Source: CAZYME01 sp964648115
GTDB taxonomy: Bacteria > Pseudomonadota > Gammaproteobacteria > Legionellales > Legionellaceae
Length of the DNA: 64,000 nucleotides
Reading direction: 5' to 3'
Assembly: GCA_964648115.1 (NCBI GenBank)
Contig: CAZYME010000003.1
Span: 1 to 64,000, forward strand
Shown here: piece after piece, positions 26,886 through 37,220 of the stretch
Position numbering within the stretch: the stretch's first letter is position 1
Layout: every line of letters begins with the position of its first letter
The notes under the pieces: generated by a model
What the model was told of the DNA's origin: nothing
Database searches by the model: none
Seen by the model: only the letters and a program-made list of their open reading frames with translations
Program-made: the position numbers and the translations under genes

Positions 26886-29800
26886 CTACGCATCCGTTTT
26901 TATATTACCGTTATTAATCATTGTAGTCAGAATGTCCTGGTCAGAGTTTAAAGTCCCCCCGGAGGTCAAGTCCACACCAGATAAGACAATGTTTTGAGTT
27001 ACACTGAACGTTGCCCCACCATCAGCATCAACCGCAATCGTTGTCGCATTTGTTGTGTTGTTATAGCTAATATTTAAAAATGAATCGAGACTTTGTGCGG
27101 TTTGTGACTCACCTGATAGCAAATCAGCTAGATTTAACACATCTCCTCCACTACCCTTAGTAAAGTCAGTGATTGTATCTGTGGGGGCTCCAAAACCGTC
27201 TCCACTCTTCCATACAAATGTATCTTGGCCTCCACCGCCGGTCATAGTGTCACTACCTTGACCACCTATTAAGGTATCAGGGCCCAGACCGCCAAACAGG
27301 GTATCATTACCTGCCTGAGCATCAATAAAGTCTGTGTAATTTCCTCCTGTTAATGTTTCGGCACCACTGGTTCCAGTTATTACATGGACATCATCGACAA
27401 TGTTAATCGATAATGTGCTATTCGTAGTAATATTTGTAGCCGTATCCGTCAAGCGATAGGAGAAGGTCTCGCTAACAGGATCCCCTGCTGTTTGTAAAGT
27501 ATATTGGTAATCACCTTGGGTATGGCCGCCGGCAGTAGTGGTATACACAGTTAACAACCCTTGTGGAGTATCAATTGTAATTACTCCGCTTACCGGCGAA
27601 GAAGTCACCCCATTGAACGTTACTTGCGTAATAGATGAATTAGCAGAGATACCATCATCGTTAGCTAGCAAATTACCAGTTGCAACAATGGCTGTATTGC
27701 CAGGATCTGTGCCAGTGGATAATCCTGATTCATAAACACTATTAACATCTGCCGCAGCTGCAATAACGGGTTGATGCCCAATGGTTAAAGTTGCAGTGCT
27801 AGTATCAGCATCTGCATCACGTATTGTATAAGTGAAAACATCAGCGCCAACAACTTTTACTCCGTTGCTAATGCTCCAAAGAGTGAAATCATCGTTAGTG
27901 TCTGTGCCATAAAATGCAATGTAGCGGAATGGAGCATCAGAGTTGATGGTAAAAGTTGCCTCACTCCTACTTCCCGTTCCATTTGCAGTATTATTTATAA
28001 CTCCACTATCTACAAGAACACGGTTACTATCATACGTTTTCCAGCCTATTTGGTCATCAGTCTGAACATCCCTAAACGTAGCCTGTAAAGAACGATAATC
28101 TACAGCCATATTCAAAACAATGGTCTCAGTTTGTGTAGTAGAGTTGGAGTCAAGTTCATTCGAGTCATCTCCTCCGCCTGCAGTATCAATAAATAAACCG
28201 AAATTACTTCTTATAGCAGGTGTTACAGACGTACCAAAAATCGCAGTACCCATACCATAACCTAAGAGCTGTATGCCACCACTTGTCCAAGAGGCAAGTG
28301 TGTTAGCAGCGCCTGCAGAAGTTAATGTTTCTGTAGAGTGATAATTATAAGTACCATTTTGATTAATAACTAAAGTACCATGTGCTGCATTAATAGTTAG
28401 GTTACCACTGGTAAAGGTGCTATAGGTTGTGCCATTGTAAACCACCGAAGATACCTGCGTAGCATCTGCTCCAATTGTATCCGCGCCAGTGCTAGTACTA
28501 CCGCCAGCGCCAGTGATCACACTACCAAATATATCACCACCTATGCCTACATTATCAGCATCCGCGCTCGCAATAGGTGCAGTATCTGTGACACTAATGG
28601 TGACTTGTGTCCAAGCTGATTCAGCTGAGCCATCTCCCGCTTTATAGTAGAAACTATCCGTTATCGTGTTACCACTTGTATGGCTGAGGGCAGGAGCAGT
28701 ATATGTATAACTACCATTGGCGTTCATGAGGACAGTACCACCCAGCGTCGTCGTAATTGTACTCACACCATTAGCGGTAACAGCCCCAGTGCCAGTAGAA
28801 CTCTGAGCAAATTGAGAAACAATAATGCTGCTATCCACGTCGCTATCATTAGAAAGCACATTTGTTGGATTGCTAAGGATACTACCCTCCACTACTGTAG
28901 CTATATCCACTTGAGTAACAGGGGCATCATTGGTGCCGTTGATAGTCACTGTAACAGCGCTTGTCGTGCCATCATTACTCGCTACCGTAAAGGTATCACT
29001 AACACTTTGACCTACGTTTAAACTATCAAACGCACTATTAGCAACATAAGACCATGCACCATCAGTACCAATATTAAATACACCATTGGTACCCGCAACA
29101 TTGGTTTGAGCAACAAAGGTGGCGGGGTTATTATCCACATCAGAGGCAGTAAGTGTGCCACTGGTGCCTAAAACCGCATTGGTTTCGACAAGTGTTGCAC
29201 TTGCACTGCTTAAAACAGCAGCATCATTCGTACCATTAATGGTGACCTGAACTGTGCTTGTCGTGCCGTCATTACTCGCTACCGTAAAGGTATCGCTAAC
29301 ACTTTGACCTACGTTTANNNNNNNNNNNNNNNNNNNNNNNNNNNNNNNNNNNNNNNNNNNNNNNNNNNNNNNNNNNNNNNNNNNNNNNNNNNNNNNNNNN
29401 NNNNNNNNNNNNNNNNNGTACCCGCAACATTGGTTTGAGCAACAAAGGTGGCGGGGTTATTATCCACATCAGTAATACTCAATGAACCAGCTGTAGTCAA
29501 AGTGGAATTTGCTTCAGACAAAAAGATCCTTGCCGCACTCAAAACAGCTGCATCATTAGTACCATTAATAGTCACTACCACACTACTTGCCGTACCATCA
29601 ACGCTGGAGACTGCAAAGGTATCACTAACACTTTCGCCAACGTTCAAATTATCAAATGCACTGTTGGCAACATAGCTCCAAGCACCATTTGCATCAATAT
29701 TAAATACACCATTAGCACCTACTACATTGCTTTGCGCTACAAACATAGCAGGGTTATCAGTATCAGAGATGGTGAGCGTACCAACTGCATTTAAAGGAAT

Positions 29801-30349
29801 ATTCGTTTCACTCAAAGAAACATTCGCGTCGCTTACGAGGGCGGGGTTATTTGGAGCTGGAGCAGGTGGCCCCGCCTCTATGGGGATAGGAGTAGGTAAA
29901 ATTTGAGTAAAGATATTATTAGCAATTGGACTTAATACGTTGGTAGCATATTGTGATGTTTGGAAACTAGGCTGGGTATTGGAACCTGAATCAACTTGAC
30001 CTCTGGAATTTGTGAAATCGACTATTGCTTGAGAGGAACCAAGGGCGTTTGTGAGACTTGAGTCATCGCCTGCAGCAGATGGGGGAAGCGATTTACTCAA
30101 ATCATCAACATTTTCAACAGGGACTTCGCGCTCAGACAAAGAAGCACCCGCAAGCCTCTCAGCGCCTCCACTTAATAAGAGGGTCTGCAGATAAACATTA
30201 GCTGCAAGGCTAGGATCAAGCATCAATAGCTGCTCAAGCAGACTCGTCGGTACACTGACTTGATTAGTATGCTCGCCTATTGATCCTGCTTTTTCACCTT
30301 TTCGTGCAGGATCAGCCATGGATTTTGGAATCGTGCCAGTCTTGCCCAT
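26886..30349 (-). CDS. LapA-type RTX adhesin with VCBS repeats (interrupted by an assembly gap)
   Basis: A large secreted surface protein read from 30349 down to 26886. The N-terminal ~120 residues form a retention-module-like region with a SAAG (91-94) di-alanine site, the type of sequence cut by LapG. Then come VCBS-type repeats of about 99 residues (VTINGTNDA...DVDNNPATFVAQ...YVANSAFDSLNVGQ). The C-terminal part holds RTX nonapeptides (about 27220-27360; GGLGPDTLIGGQGSDTMTGG) and a type I secretion target region. A 100-N gap breaks the repeats, and the flanks are in different frames only because of the arbitrary N count. With TolC, LapG and LapD upstream it forms a c-di-GMP-controlled adhesin module. 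Confidence 0.88.
29318..29417. other. Assembly gap (100 N) within the adhesin repeats
   Basis: Exactly 100 N, a scaffold placeholder. Both flanks are nearly identical VCBS-repeat sequence, so the gap is a repeat collapse. Matching the flanks to the neighbouring repeat predicts 68 missing bases plus any whole number of ~297-bp units. Confidence 0.98.
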
Positions 30350-30410
30350 CGCCCCACCTCATCCTACAAAATATACATCCTAAAAATCAACTTGCTACAC
30401 ATATACAACC

Positions 30411-30426
30411 AGCCGATGCATCGGCT
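30411..30426. promoter_or_regulatory. 16-bp perfect palindrome between lapD and the adhesin gene
   Basis: AGCCGATGCATCGGCT lies in the 186-nt gap, about 60 nt upstream of the adhesin ATG. It has no following T-run, so it fits an operator better than a terminator. No regulator is assigned. Confidence 0.35.
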
Positions 30427-30535
30427 ATCGACAATTATCTCTCAAATAAATCTTATCAAGATAATAAGCCCATAATTAATTATAGACTATTTTCAGAAAT
30501 GGGAGCTGTACTTGCAGGCTTACAAAAACCTGGGG

Positions 30536-32470
30536 TTACTCTGTCTCAATCAAGGAAGGGCTTTGAATATAATTTCCTTGAAAACATACCACCCCTAATT
30601 CATTTAAAACACGCCACTGGCCTTCGCTTTCTATAGCGGTGGCAATAAGTGTAATATCTAAATTTTCAGTAGCAGTTATCCAATGCGCGATCATCTGTTG
30701 CTTTACGGTATTTTTTTCAATATCAGAGGATAAACTCCCATCTAACTTTATATAAGCTAAGCTTAAATTTTTCAAATAGTCCAACGAAGTAAGCGTTGTT
30801 CCTACCCGATCAATCCCCACCGCATGCCCCAATTTAACAAGCTCTGCTACAAGTAGCTCCGCTAACACCCTATTCTCGGCGAGGATGAATTCGCTAAATT
30901 CAAAATGGATCTTTGTTTTGATATGTTTGGTCCATTTTTTTACTAATGACAAAAATTTCGCCTGATTTTTTTCATCACTTACCGTATTACCAGATAGATT
31001 GATAGCGAATGTAACGTCATCCTTAATGTGCGCAATTTTTTCAAGCACTAGCTCATCAATATCACCACCCAACGAATATTGATCGACGATTGGGAAAAAT
31101 ACACTAGCACTTATTTCATTCGAACCATTAAGCAGTTTTATATAGCACTCTTTATGATAAATAATGTGATTAGATTTCACCGGTTGGGAGTAAAAATGAA
31201 ATGATTTTTTTTGAATAGCCAGTTCAATAACTGTACGCCACGAATGTTCATCAAGAATTTTTGTACCCTGTTCATCATACCCCAGGCCATATGTGCTTCT
31301 GCCTTGATTTTGCGCAGCTTTTATGATTTTATCCGCCTCAGCTAATAAATTAGCGGAAAGATCGGAAAAATTACATCTGACGGCCCCAACGTAACACGAG
31401 AGCAAGCTATCTTTATTTTTTACAAATTGCTGAAGTTTTTGGGCCAGTTCGCTTAAGAGCAATTCAGCTGCCTGTCTATCTTGCTCAAGAATGACTGCTG
31501 CAAAACTAGGACCATCTAAGCGTGCTAGTAGAAATAAATGCTGGTGAGGAAATAACTCATCCAAATACCGACTTACTCCTAAGATTACCTGGTCTCCTTC
31601 TTGGTAACCGTGTCGTTGATTAAACTCTGCCAGGCCTGAAAGCTCTATTAAAAACAGGAATCCAGGTAAAAAATAATTTTCCTTGCTTAGATACTGATTG
31701 AATTGCTGAAAAAAATACCGGCGATTCCCCTTGCCTGTTAAGCTATCTTGATATGCTTCTGCGCGTAACTGTTCAATCTCCTCTATTTGCGAAGAAAAAA
31801 ATGACTGAAGTTTAGTCACCATAGAGTTCATCGTAGTGGAAAGCTTCCTAAGCTCCTGTGGCTTTGGAGTAGAATCCAGAACATACAAATTTTTTCTACC
31901 AATATCATCTGCTTGCTGGACAATTTGTGCTAAAGGCTTAAAGCGCGCCTTTATGAACAACACGCTAACAGCAATAATAAGTAACGTTGTTAATAAAAAA
32001 ATCAAAAACAGTATTTTTGCCGTGTGCCACAACGCTTCATATGCTATAGCCTCATCACTTTGCACCACAACATAACCTATTTGCTGCCAGCCACGCATAA
32101 TTAAAGCTGATTTTTCTTCATTTTGAATGCTAACCATTGAAAGAAACCAGCTTGGCACTCCATGGTGATTTGATTTCAAATAGCGTTTAACTAACGTCAC
32201 GCCCTCTGTATCCCGCACAAGAATGCTGCAAAAATACCCTCGATCGAATACAGCACTGATAGTTGAAAGCATCATTGTCGTATCGATTTTTTTAGTCGAT
32301 GTCTGCTTGGACATAGATAAACCTAATGCCGTTGCAGTATCTTGCGCGTTGCGCGTGAGCTGTTCTTCAAAATATGATTTCGAATGATTTACGGTAATGA
32401 TAAAAGTACACATAAAAAGTGTGGACAAGGCCACAACCATCATCAACGCCATTTGCTTTGCTAGAGTCAC
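30536..32470 (-). CDS. lapD: LapD-like c-di-GMP receptor (degenerate GGDEF-EAL)
   Basis: A 644-residue inner-membrane receptor. Membrane helices at about 5-27 and 152-172 flank a periplasmic domain with the conserved P106-S-W108-F element. A HAMP segment (~173-225) follows, then a GGDEF domain whose motif has decayed to DGPSF and an EAL domain in which the catalytic motif is lost (ECYIKLL). Such domains bind c-di-GMP without making or degrading it. When bound, LapD holds LapG in the periplasm and protects the adhesin. The GTG start overlaps the lapG stop (GTGA), so the pair is translationally coupled. Confidence 0.93.
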   Translation of the reverse strand: MTLAKQMALMMVVALSTLFMCTFIITVNHSKSYFEEQLTRNAQDTATALGLSMSKQTSTKKIDTTMMLSTISAVFDRGYFCSILVRDTEGVTLVKRYLKSNHHGVPSWFLSMVSIQNEEKSALIMRGWQQIGYVVVQSDEAIAYEALWHTAKILFLIFLLTTLLIIAVSVLFIKARFKPLAQIVQQADDIGRKNLYVLDSTPKPQELRKLSTTMNSMVTKLQSFFSSQIEEIEQLRAEAYQDSLTGKGNRRYFFQQFNQYLSKENYFLPGFLFLIELSGLAEFNQRHGYQEGDQVILGVSRYLDELFPHQHLFLLARLDGPSFAAVILEQDRQAAELLLSELAQKLQQFVKNKDSLLSCYVGAVRCNFSDLSANLLAEADKIIKAAQNQGRSTYGLGYDEQGTKILDEHSWRTVIELAIQKKSFHFYSQPVKSNHIIYHKECYIKLLNGSNEISASVFFPIVDQYSLGGDIDELVLEKIAHIKDDVTFAINLSGNTVSDEKNQAKFLSLVKKWTKHIKTKIHFEFSEFILAENRVLAELLVAELVKLGHAVGIDRVGTTLTSLDYLKNLSLAYIKLDGSLSSDIEKNTVKQQMIAHWITATENLDITLIATAIESEGQWRVLNELGVVCFQGNYIQSPSLIETE

Positions 32471-33180
32471 TTGTAGTTTTCCTCCTCTAATTTAATGCGT
32501 TGAAGCAATGATTGCCATTTACTCAAATTACTTGCCTTACCGTAGGGCCTGGCTTTTCCAATCCGCTCATTCAACCAAACCTCCCCTCCATTAAAGCTAT
32601 AAACTGGCACAAGATCAGAGCGCTGCGAAGCCGGTAAAATCATATCTGTCAAATTATCTAAAATGAACGGGTCGGCATCAGGGCTTGGATAATAGGTTAA
32701 CACCATATGCGCCTTATTTTGTGCGGGAATTGTGACATAGGTAATTCTTAAATTTTTTTCAGGGATGCCCATAGCCACCAATGTAAAATATTTTGCTATT
32801 GCAAAATCTTCACAATCACCAGCACCCTCAGCTAGAAATTCATAGGGTGTAAGCCAAACATCCGCACTTCCCTGCAAGGGATTTTCAGAGACATAGAGCA
32901 TTCGATTAAAAAAATCATTCACTTCTTTTAATAGGAATGCGACTGTTCTTGGTTTTTTATTACGTAACAGTGCTTTCCATGCCTCAAGACGTTTTACAGC
33001 CGCCTTGTCCTTCTTTAATATAATCTGGGTACTATCACTTAATTGACTATCATCAGCGTAGATGATTTGGCTGGACAAACCAAGCAAAAAAATACCTGCC
33101 AACCCTATTTTTATAACATATTGGCATAAGCGCTCCCTGCTCATCACCCTCATGAAAAAATCATCTTTGTCTAGTTCCAT
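32467..33180 (-). CDS. lapG: LapG-like periplasmic cysteine protease
   Basis: A 237-residue transglutaminase-like cysteine proteinase (BTLCP). The triad is C123 in EGAGDCEDFA, H158 in NKAHMVLTYY and D175 in FILDNL. A hydrophobic signal segment (about 22-42) sends it to the periplasm. It cuts LapA-type adhesins after a di-alanine site when c-di-GMP is low; the SAAG site in the neighbouring adhesin fits. The start at 33180 overlaps the tolC-like gene by 20 nt; internal ATG codons at 33153 and 33144 are alternatives and would shorten the N-region. Confidence 0.93.
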   Translation of the reverse strand: MELDKDDFFMRVMSRERLCQYVIKIGLAGIFLLGLSSQIIYADDSQLSDSTQIILKKDKAAVKRLEAWKALLRNKKPRTVAFLLKEVNDFFNRMLYVSENPLQGSADVWLTPYEFLAEGAGDCEDFAIAKYFTLVAMGIPEKNLRITYVTIPAQNKAHMVLTYYPSPDADPFILDNLTDMILPASQRSDLVPVYSFNGGEVWLNERIGKARPYGKASNLSKWQSLLQRIKLEEENYK

Positions 33181-34960
33181 TCAGACTATCTTGAGGTGTC
33201 ATTTGACGTATTATGCCCACAATATTTGCTGAATACCCAACCAAATCTAACGCCTTATTTGCCTCAAAAACCGTACTAAACGGCCCAATCACAATGCGCT
33301 CTGAATCAATGCCGCTTATACCTTTTGCTGTTAACCCTTTTTGTAATAAGGTGGCTAACATTTTCTCCGCCTCGGGTTTGTTTTTAAACCCGCTAAGTTC
33401 GATTAAATACATTAGCTTACGAGCAGGTTGTCGCAAAGTAACAGTCGCTGGAGAGGCAACACTAGCTATAGATGGCACAACACTGGTAAGTGGTGGTTCA
33501 GGCGTAGTATCTGGTAGGCGGATTGAAGCTGGGGCAACATTTGTATTGCCCGTCGGGTATATAATTTGGTTGTTTAACGACCCAAAAGCTGCTTGTTTTG
33601 GCACTGGTGATGGAGATGCTGTTTTGGGTAATCCAAATAGATCAAGGTTGTACTTATCTCTATCTGATTCTGATTGCTTAGCAAAAAAATACATTAGCCG
33701 CCCTATGCTTGCCAAGATTCGATAACGGGCATCTATTTCATCTTTTTTCGAGCGCAAATATTCAGCTTTAGCCCGGTTTACCTCTGTTACAGAATTGAGT
33801 AAATCCAAAAAGGAACGTTGCCCAATTTGAAATTGCTCAAAATAAGCGACTTTAGTTTTTGCAATACTGACGACATAATCCCTTAACGCCACAGCACGAT
33901 TTTTATTTGCATACCAAGCATTGTAATCAAGTTGGATTTTCTCCTTTAGGTCAATCATAGATTTATTTCTGGTTTCAAATGCCTCTTGCACTTGATAAGC
34001 AGTTTTTTTCAGGTGACCGACATCGCCGCCACCTTTGAAGACATTATAACTGACACGAATCAACCCCACATTGTCATAGTTTTTTCCTGGAACGCCATCA
34101 AGATTATTATTTCGGGAGGCGGTAAACACCGCATCAAACTTGGGTAAAAATGCTGCTTTTGCAATTTTGCGTTGCGCCATTGCCTGGTTAATGTCTTCAC
34201 GAGCGGCTTTTATTGTTGGATGGTTATGAAACCCTTCTAGAACAGCCGCCTCAACCGTAGGAGGTAAAAAAGATTCGCTAGGTATATGAGGGTTATCAAG
34301 ATTTTCAGGCCAGCACCCAACCAGTTTTCTAAAGTGCACCATAGCCTCTCTATGATTACCTTGAGCACTAAGCAAGTTAGCCTCAGCCAGGGAAGCTCTT
34401 GATTCGGCCTGATCGAGCTCGGCTGCACGCGCTATACCTGCTGAAGTTCTCTCACGAATAAGGTTTAGCAACCGCCGATGCTCGGCTACACTTTCACCTT
34501 CTATATGCACTAATTCTTGTTGAAGTAAAACATCGAGAAAAGCTTCCGTGACAGCCAAGGTGATGTCATTCATCACACTCATTGTCTTATAGTCTTGGGA
34601 TTTAAAAATAAAGATGTTGCGATCCACTTCTCCAACGACCGCACCACCAGAGTATATATTTTGAACAAGTGCCACATTGAATTCTTGCCGCGCTAATGTT
34701 GTACTATTCTGACCAGCAAGATCTCGAGTAAAGGGGCTTTCAGTCCATTCACTACCATAGGCGGAGTTTATATCAAGCTGGGGATAATAACCGCCTTGCG
34801 CCTCCGCTATACCTTGACGCGCAGAAGATGTTTGAGCTCGATTTAGCAAGACTTCTGGATGGGTAACCATTGCCTGCTGCACAGCTTCCCTCAAAGTTTG
34901 TGCGGAAGTAGGGGTGACTGCAATTGTAAGTACAAAAAAAATATAAAATATTCTGAGCAT
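33161..34960 (-). CDS. TolC-type outer-membrane channel with C-terminal SPOR domain
   Basis: Starts at MLRIFYIFFVLTIAVTPTSA, a clear signal peptide; the upstream TTG (34987) would add nine residues. The body (~25-440) is an outer-membrane efflux protein with the two repeats and the long helices of TolC/LapE channels (LREAVQQAMVTHPEVL; SFLDLLNSVTEVNRAKAEYL). After a Pro/Thr-rich linker, the last ~80 residues (LMYLIELSGFKNKPEAEKML ... IGPFSTVFEANKALDLVG) look like a SPOR domain, which in other proteins binds denuded peptidoglycan. SPOR-bearing TolC proteins are uncommon. The product would complete the type I secretion channel for the adhesin. Confidence 0.88.
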   Translation of the reverse strand: MLRIFYIFFVLTIAVTPTSAQTLREAVQQAMVTHPEVLLNRAQTSSARQGIAEAQGGYYPQLDINSAYGSEWTESPFTRDLAGQNSTTLARQEFNVALVQNIYSGGAVVGEVDRNIFIFKSQDYKTMSVMNDITLAVTEAFLDVLLQQELVHIEGESVAEHRRLLNLIRERTSAGIARAAELDQAESRASLAEANLLSAQGNHREAMVHFRKLVGCWPENLDNPHIPSESFLPPTVEAAVLEGFHNHPTIKAAREDINQAMAQRKIAKAAFLPKFDAVFTASRNNNLDGVPGKNYDNVGLIRVSYNVFKGGGDVGHLKKTAYQVQEAFETRNKSMIDLKEKIQLDYNAWYANKNRAVALRDYVVSIAKTKVAYFEQFQIGQRSFLDLLNSVTEVNRAKAEYLRSKKDEIDARYRILASIGRLMYFFAKQSESDRDKYNLDLFGLPKTASPSPVPKQAAFGSLNNQIIYPTGNTNVAPASIRLPDTTPEPPLTSVVPSIASVASPATVTLRQPARKLMYLIELSGFKNKPEAEKMLATLLQKGLTAKGISGIDSERIVIGPFSTVFEANKALDLVGYSANIVGIIRQMTPQDSLNGTRQR

Positions 34961-35187
34961 CTGCTTCGATGATAAAAGGGAACTCAACTAACAAGCTACA
35001 CTGGTCCAGTCTTTCATTCAAGCATAAAGACCGCCTTGGGCTCAACACTGGCTATAAAATAATCTGGATGGTATGGTTGTGGCCTTCTTAACTGCTGCTA
35101 GATAACAATCTTGAATTACATCACCTCCCCCAATAATAAATCCCGGTCCTAATTTTTTATAAAACCATAGAGGTGAACCAACATTTT

Positions 35188-35538
35188 TTACCATTGATTT
35201 AAATTATTAGTAGGCTGCGTAACACTGGGGTTGCTTGATTCATTATGGGGTGAAGGCGATGAGTTAGTATTGGGAAAATAGGGATTACCCTGATCGTTAG
35301 AATCAAGTCCACTATCACTATCGGGGCCAACAGGTTCATTTGCTTGTGTAGTATTGCTTGATGAATTGGCGCTACCCACACTAGAGTTTATATCAGATCC
35401 AGGATTGCTCCCTCCCGCATCATGCGAATAAACAGGTAAAACAACAAATATAGTTAAGAAGCAGAGTAATTTTTGCATGACATGATGCGCCCTCCCCTTG
35501 GTATTTTGTTTATCTACGCGCTCATTAAATGCATCCAT
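35188..35538 (-). CDS. Asn/Ser-rich small secreted protein
   Basis: A 116-residue protein. The ATG at 35538 is chosen because GGAGGGAG lies 7 nt upstream; the frame stays open to 35577. A hydrophobic segment, MQKLLCFLTIFVVLPVYS, acts as a signal peptide after a long charged N-region. The mature part is low-complexity, rich in Ser, Asn, Pro, Gly and Asp (SSVGSANSSSNTTQANEP), with no Cys and no predicted fold. I do not recognise a family. It lies 200 nt upstream of the tolC-lapG-lapD cluster on the same strand. Confidence 0.55.
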   Translation of the reverse strand: MDAFNERVDKQNTKGRAHHVMQKLLCFLTIFVVLPVYSHDAGGSNPGSDINSSVGSANSSSNTTQANEPVGPDSDSGLDSNDQGNPYFPNTNSSPSPHNESSNPSVTQPTNNLNQW

Positions 35539-35801
35539 TTTCAAACTCCCTCCATGCAAATTTATACAGGGTAACATGATTACAAAAACTGCTCTTCCAT
35601 CCTATTAAGAGACCCCGCATAAAATCAAGTAAAACAATTATTTATAAACATATATTTATTAACTATATTCAATTTAAGGTGAGCTCACTTCAATAGAAAT
35701 CAATCTATGCTGTAAAACTTGTGAATGGTAAATTGAACTATGATTAAATTAGGATTAGAGGAAGTATGTGATAAGTGTTTTAAATTATTTAGGAGATTCT
35801 C

Positions 35802-35981
35802 ATGTTAAGTTGGGCAATCATCTTCTTCATCATTGCAATTGTTGCGGCTGTATTTGGTTTTACAGGTATCGCAGCAGCTGCAGCGGGAATTGCAAAATTT
35901 CTTTTCTTTATATTTGTAGTGATATTTGTAGTACTTCTTATTTTGGGATTATCAGCCAGACGAGGCCCGCCCGAACTATAA
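35802..35981 (+). CDS. DUF1328 (YtjA/UPF0391) small membrane protein
   Basis: A 59-residue protein starting MLSWAIIFFIIAIVAAVFGF, then TGIAAAAAGIAKFLFFIFVV, with two membrane helices and a short basic/acidic tail (SARRGPPEL). This is the conserved pattern of the DUF1328 family, whose members are about 55-60 residues and often respond to envelope or stationary-phase stress; function unknown. AGGAG is 8 nt upstream of the ATG. It stands alone and is followed by a hairpin. Confidence 0.88.
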   Translation: MLSWAIIFFIIAIVAAVFGFTGIAAAAAGIAKFLFFIFVVIFVVLLILGLSARRGPPEL

Positions 35982-35986
35982 ATAAT

Positions 35987-36035
35987 AAGCGTGAATTTGG
36001 TTTGGGTAAATGTAGCCCAAACCCCATTCATGCTT
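35987..36035 (+). terminator. Hairpin after the DUF1328 gene
   Basis: AAGCGTGAATTTGGTTTGGG pairs with CCCAAACCCCATTCATGCTT across a 9-nt loop, with two mismatches. It sits 5 nt after the stop codon. There is no strong T-run on the plus strand, so efficiency is uncertain. Confidence 0.5.
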
Positions 36036-36243
36036 AAATTCAATCACACATTTATGAACTATCTCAGAAGCGAAATGCAGGGAACACCAATTTAATCCCG
36101 CCATGGTAATTAATTTATAGCCTTTTTAATTATTCTTGATAAGAAGGTCTAAAAGCATGAACAGTCACAACAGCGTTTTGATAAAAAAATTTTAGAGGAA
36201 AAGGATTATATTTTAAGTCCACTCGATATAATTGCCCGCAAGA

Positions 36244-37083
36244 TCACTTAGGATTAACGCGCAAACGAATACCATGAGCCTCTATAGTAATTTCTTGCCG
36301 TTTATAGAGATAACCAATTGCGTTTTTGAAACTTTTTTTACTTTCGCCAAAGGCCTGGCTTATCTCAAGAGACGAACTCTTATCATGTAGGGGTAAGAAA
36401 CCACCGTTTTTATGTAACTTGGCAAGAATATGTTTAGCTAGCTCGTTGCTATTATGGTGCCCCATCTTTCTCAAGACAACATCAATTTTGCCATCTTCTC
36501 GTACCGTTTTAATATACCCCTGAATTTTTCTTCCATAGTTCAATGTTTGAAAAATATCTGAGGAATGGATCAATCCCCAATGACTATTATTAATAATAAC
36601 CTTATTGCCTAACTCCGTGGTTTCAGCAATCAATAGACTCACCTCTTCCCCTTTTACAAAAGAAACCGGCGATTTATCCAGGAAATAATCAAGTTTTGAA
36701 CTAGCAATAATACGCTCTTGATTATCTTGCTTCACATATACAATATAAGATTTATCTTTTTCCATCGGACGGCGCTGCTCGCTGGCAGGCACCAATAAAT
36801 CCTTATCTAAACCCCAATCAAGAAAAGCACCAACACGATTTACATCGATCACTTTCAAAAAGGCAAGACCACCCACCTGAACATGAGGGTGTTTTGTTGT
36901 AGCAATAATTTTATCTTCTGAATCAAAATAAATAAAAGCGTCCAATACATCATGTATTTTAGTGCCGGCTGGCACCACCTTATTCGGTAGTAAAATTTCA
37001 CCCCAACTATTACCATCAAGGTAAACACCAAAAGGCACCTCTTTTACAACGCTTAGTTTGTTAAACCGCCCTATTTTAATCAT
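36244..37083 (-). CDS. CvfB/YitL-like S1-domain RNA-binding protein
   Basis: A 279-residue protein with several S1-like OB folds (N-terminal KEVPFGVYLDG; middle GAFLDWGLDKDLLVP, the classical S1 pattern; then SWGEILLP-type strands) and a C-terminal winged helix (SSLEISQAFGESKKSFKNAI). This order matches CvfB/YitL. Family members bind RNA and influence expression of virulence or stress genes, but the mechanism is poorly defined. Monocistronic. The ATG start is direct and length is normal for the family. Confidence 0.88.
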   Translation of the reverse strand: MIKIGRFNKLSVVKEVPFGVYLDGNSWGEILLPNKVVPAGTKIHDVLDAFIYFDSEDKIIATTKHPHVQVGGLAFLKVIDVNRVGAFLDWGLDKDLLVPASEQRRPMEKDKSYIVYVKQDNQERIIASSKLDYFLDKSPVSFVKGEEVSLLIAETTELGNKVIINNSHWGLIHSSDIFQTLNYGRKIQGYIKTVREDGKIDVVLRKMGHHNSNELAKHILAKLHKNGGFLPLHDKSSSLEISQAFGESKKSFKNAIGYLYKRQEITIEAHGIRLRVNPK

Positions 37084-37141
37084 TCATCGACTCAATTTTT
37101 TAGCTTTGCTGAGTTTACCATATAAACTCAGCATAAAGGCT

Positions 37142-37198
37142 TCACCTGGCCAGGAAGCATCCCGAGTTTTCTTATCTGGCCAATGAGAATAAGCAACC
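37142..37198. repeat. 57-bp dispersed repeat (copy A; copy B at 40658-40714)
   Basis: TCACCTGGCCAGGAAGCATC, then CCGAGTTTTCTTATCTGGCC, then AATGAGAATAAGCAACC. Copy B differs at only a few positions and has the same orientation. Both are intergenic or at gene edges. Confidence 0.75.
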
Positions 37199-37220
37199 TA
37201 CCGTGCCAACACTCATCCCA

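Noticed and set aside
29315..29420. Adhesin as two separate genes (break at 29138-29315)
   Set aside because: The sequence from 29139 to the N run continues the VCBS repeat in frame; the split is caused only by the gap.
30280..30636. Plus-strand 118-codon frame across the adhesin start and lapD end
   Set aside because: It overlaps two well-supported minus-strand genes and has no family resemblance or ribosome-binding site.
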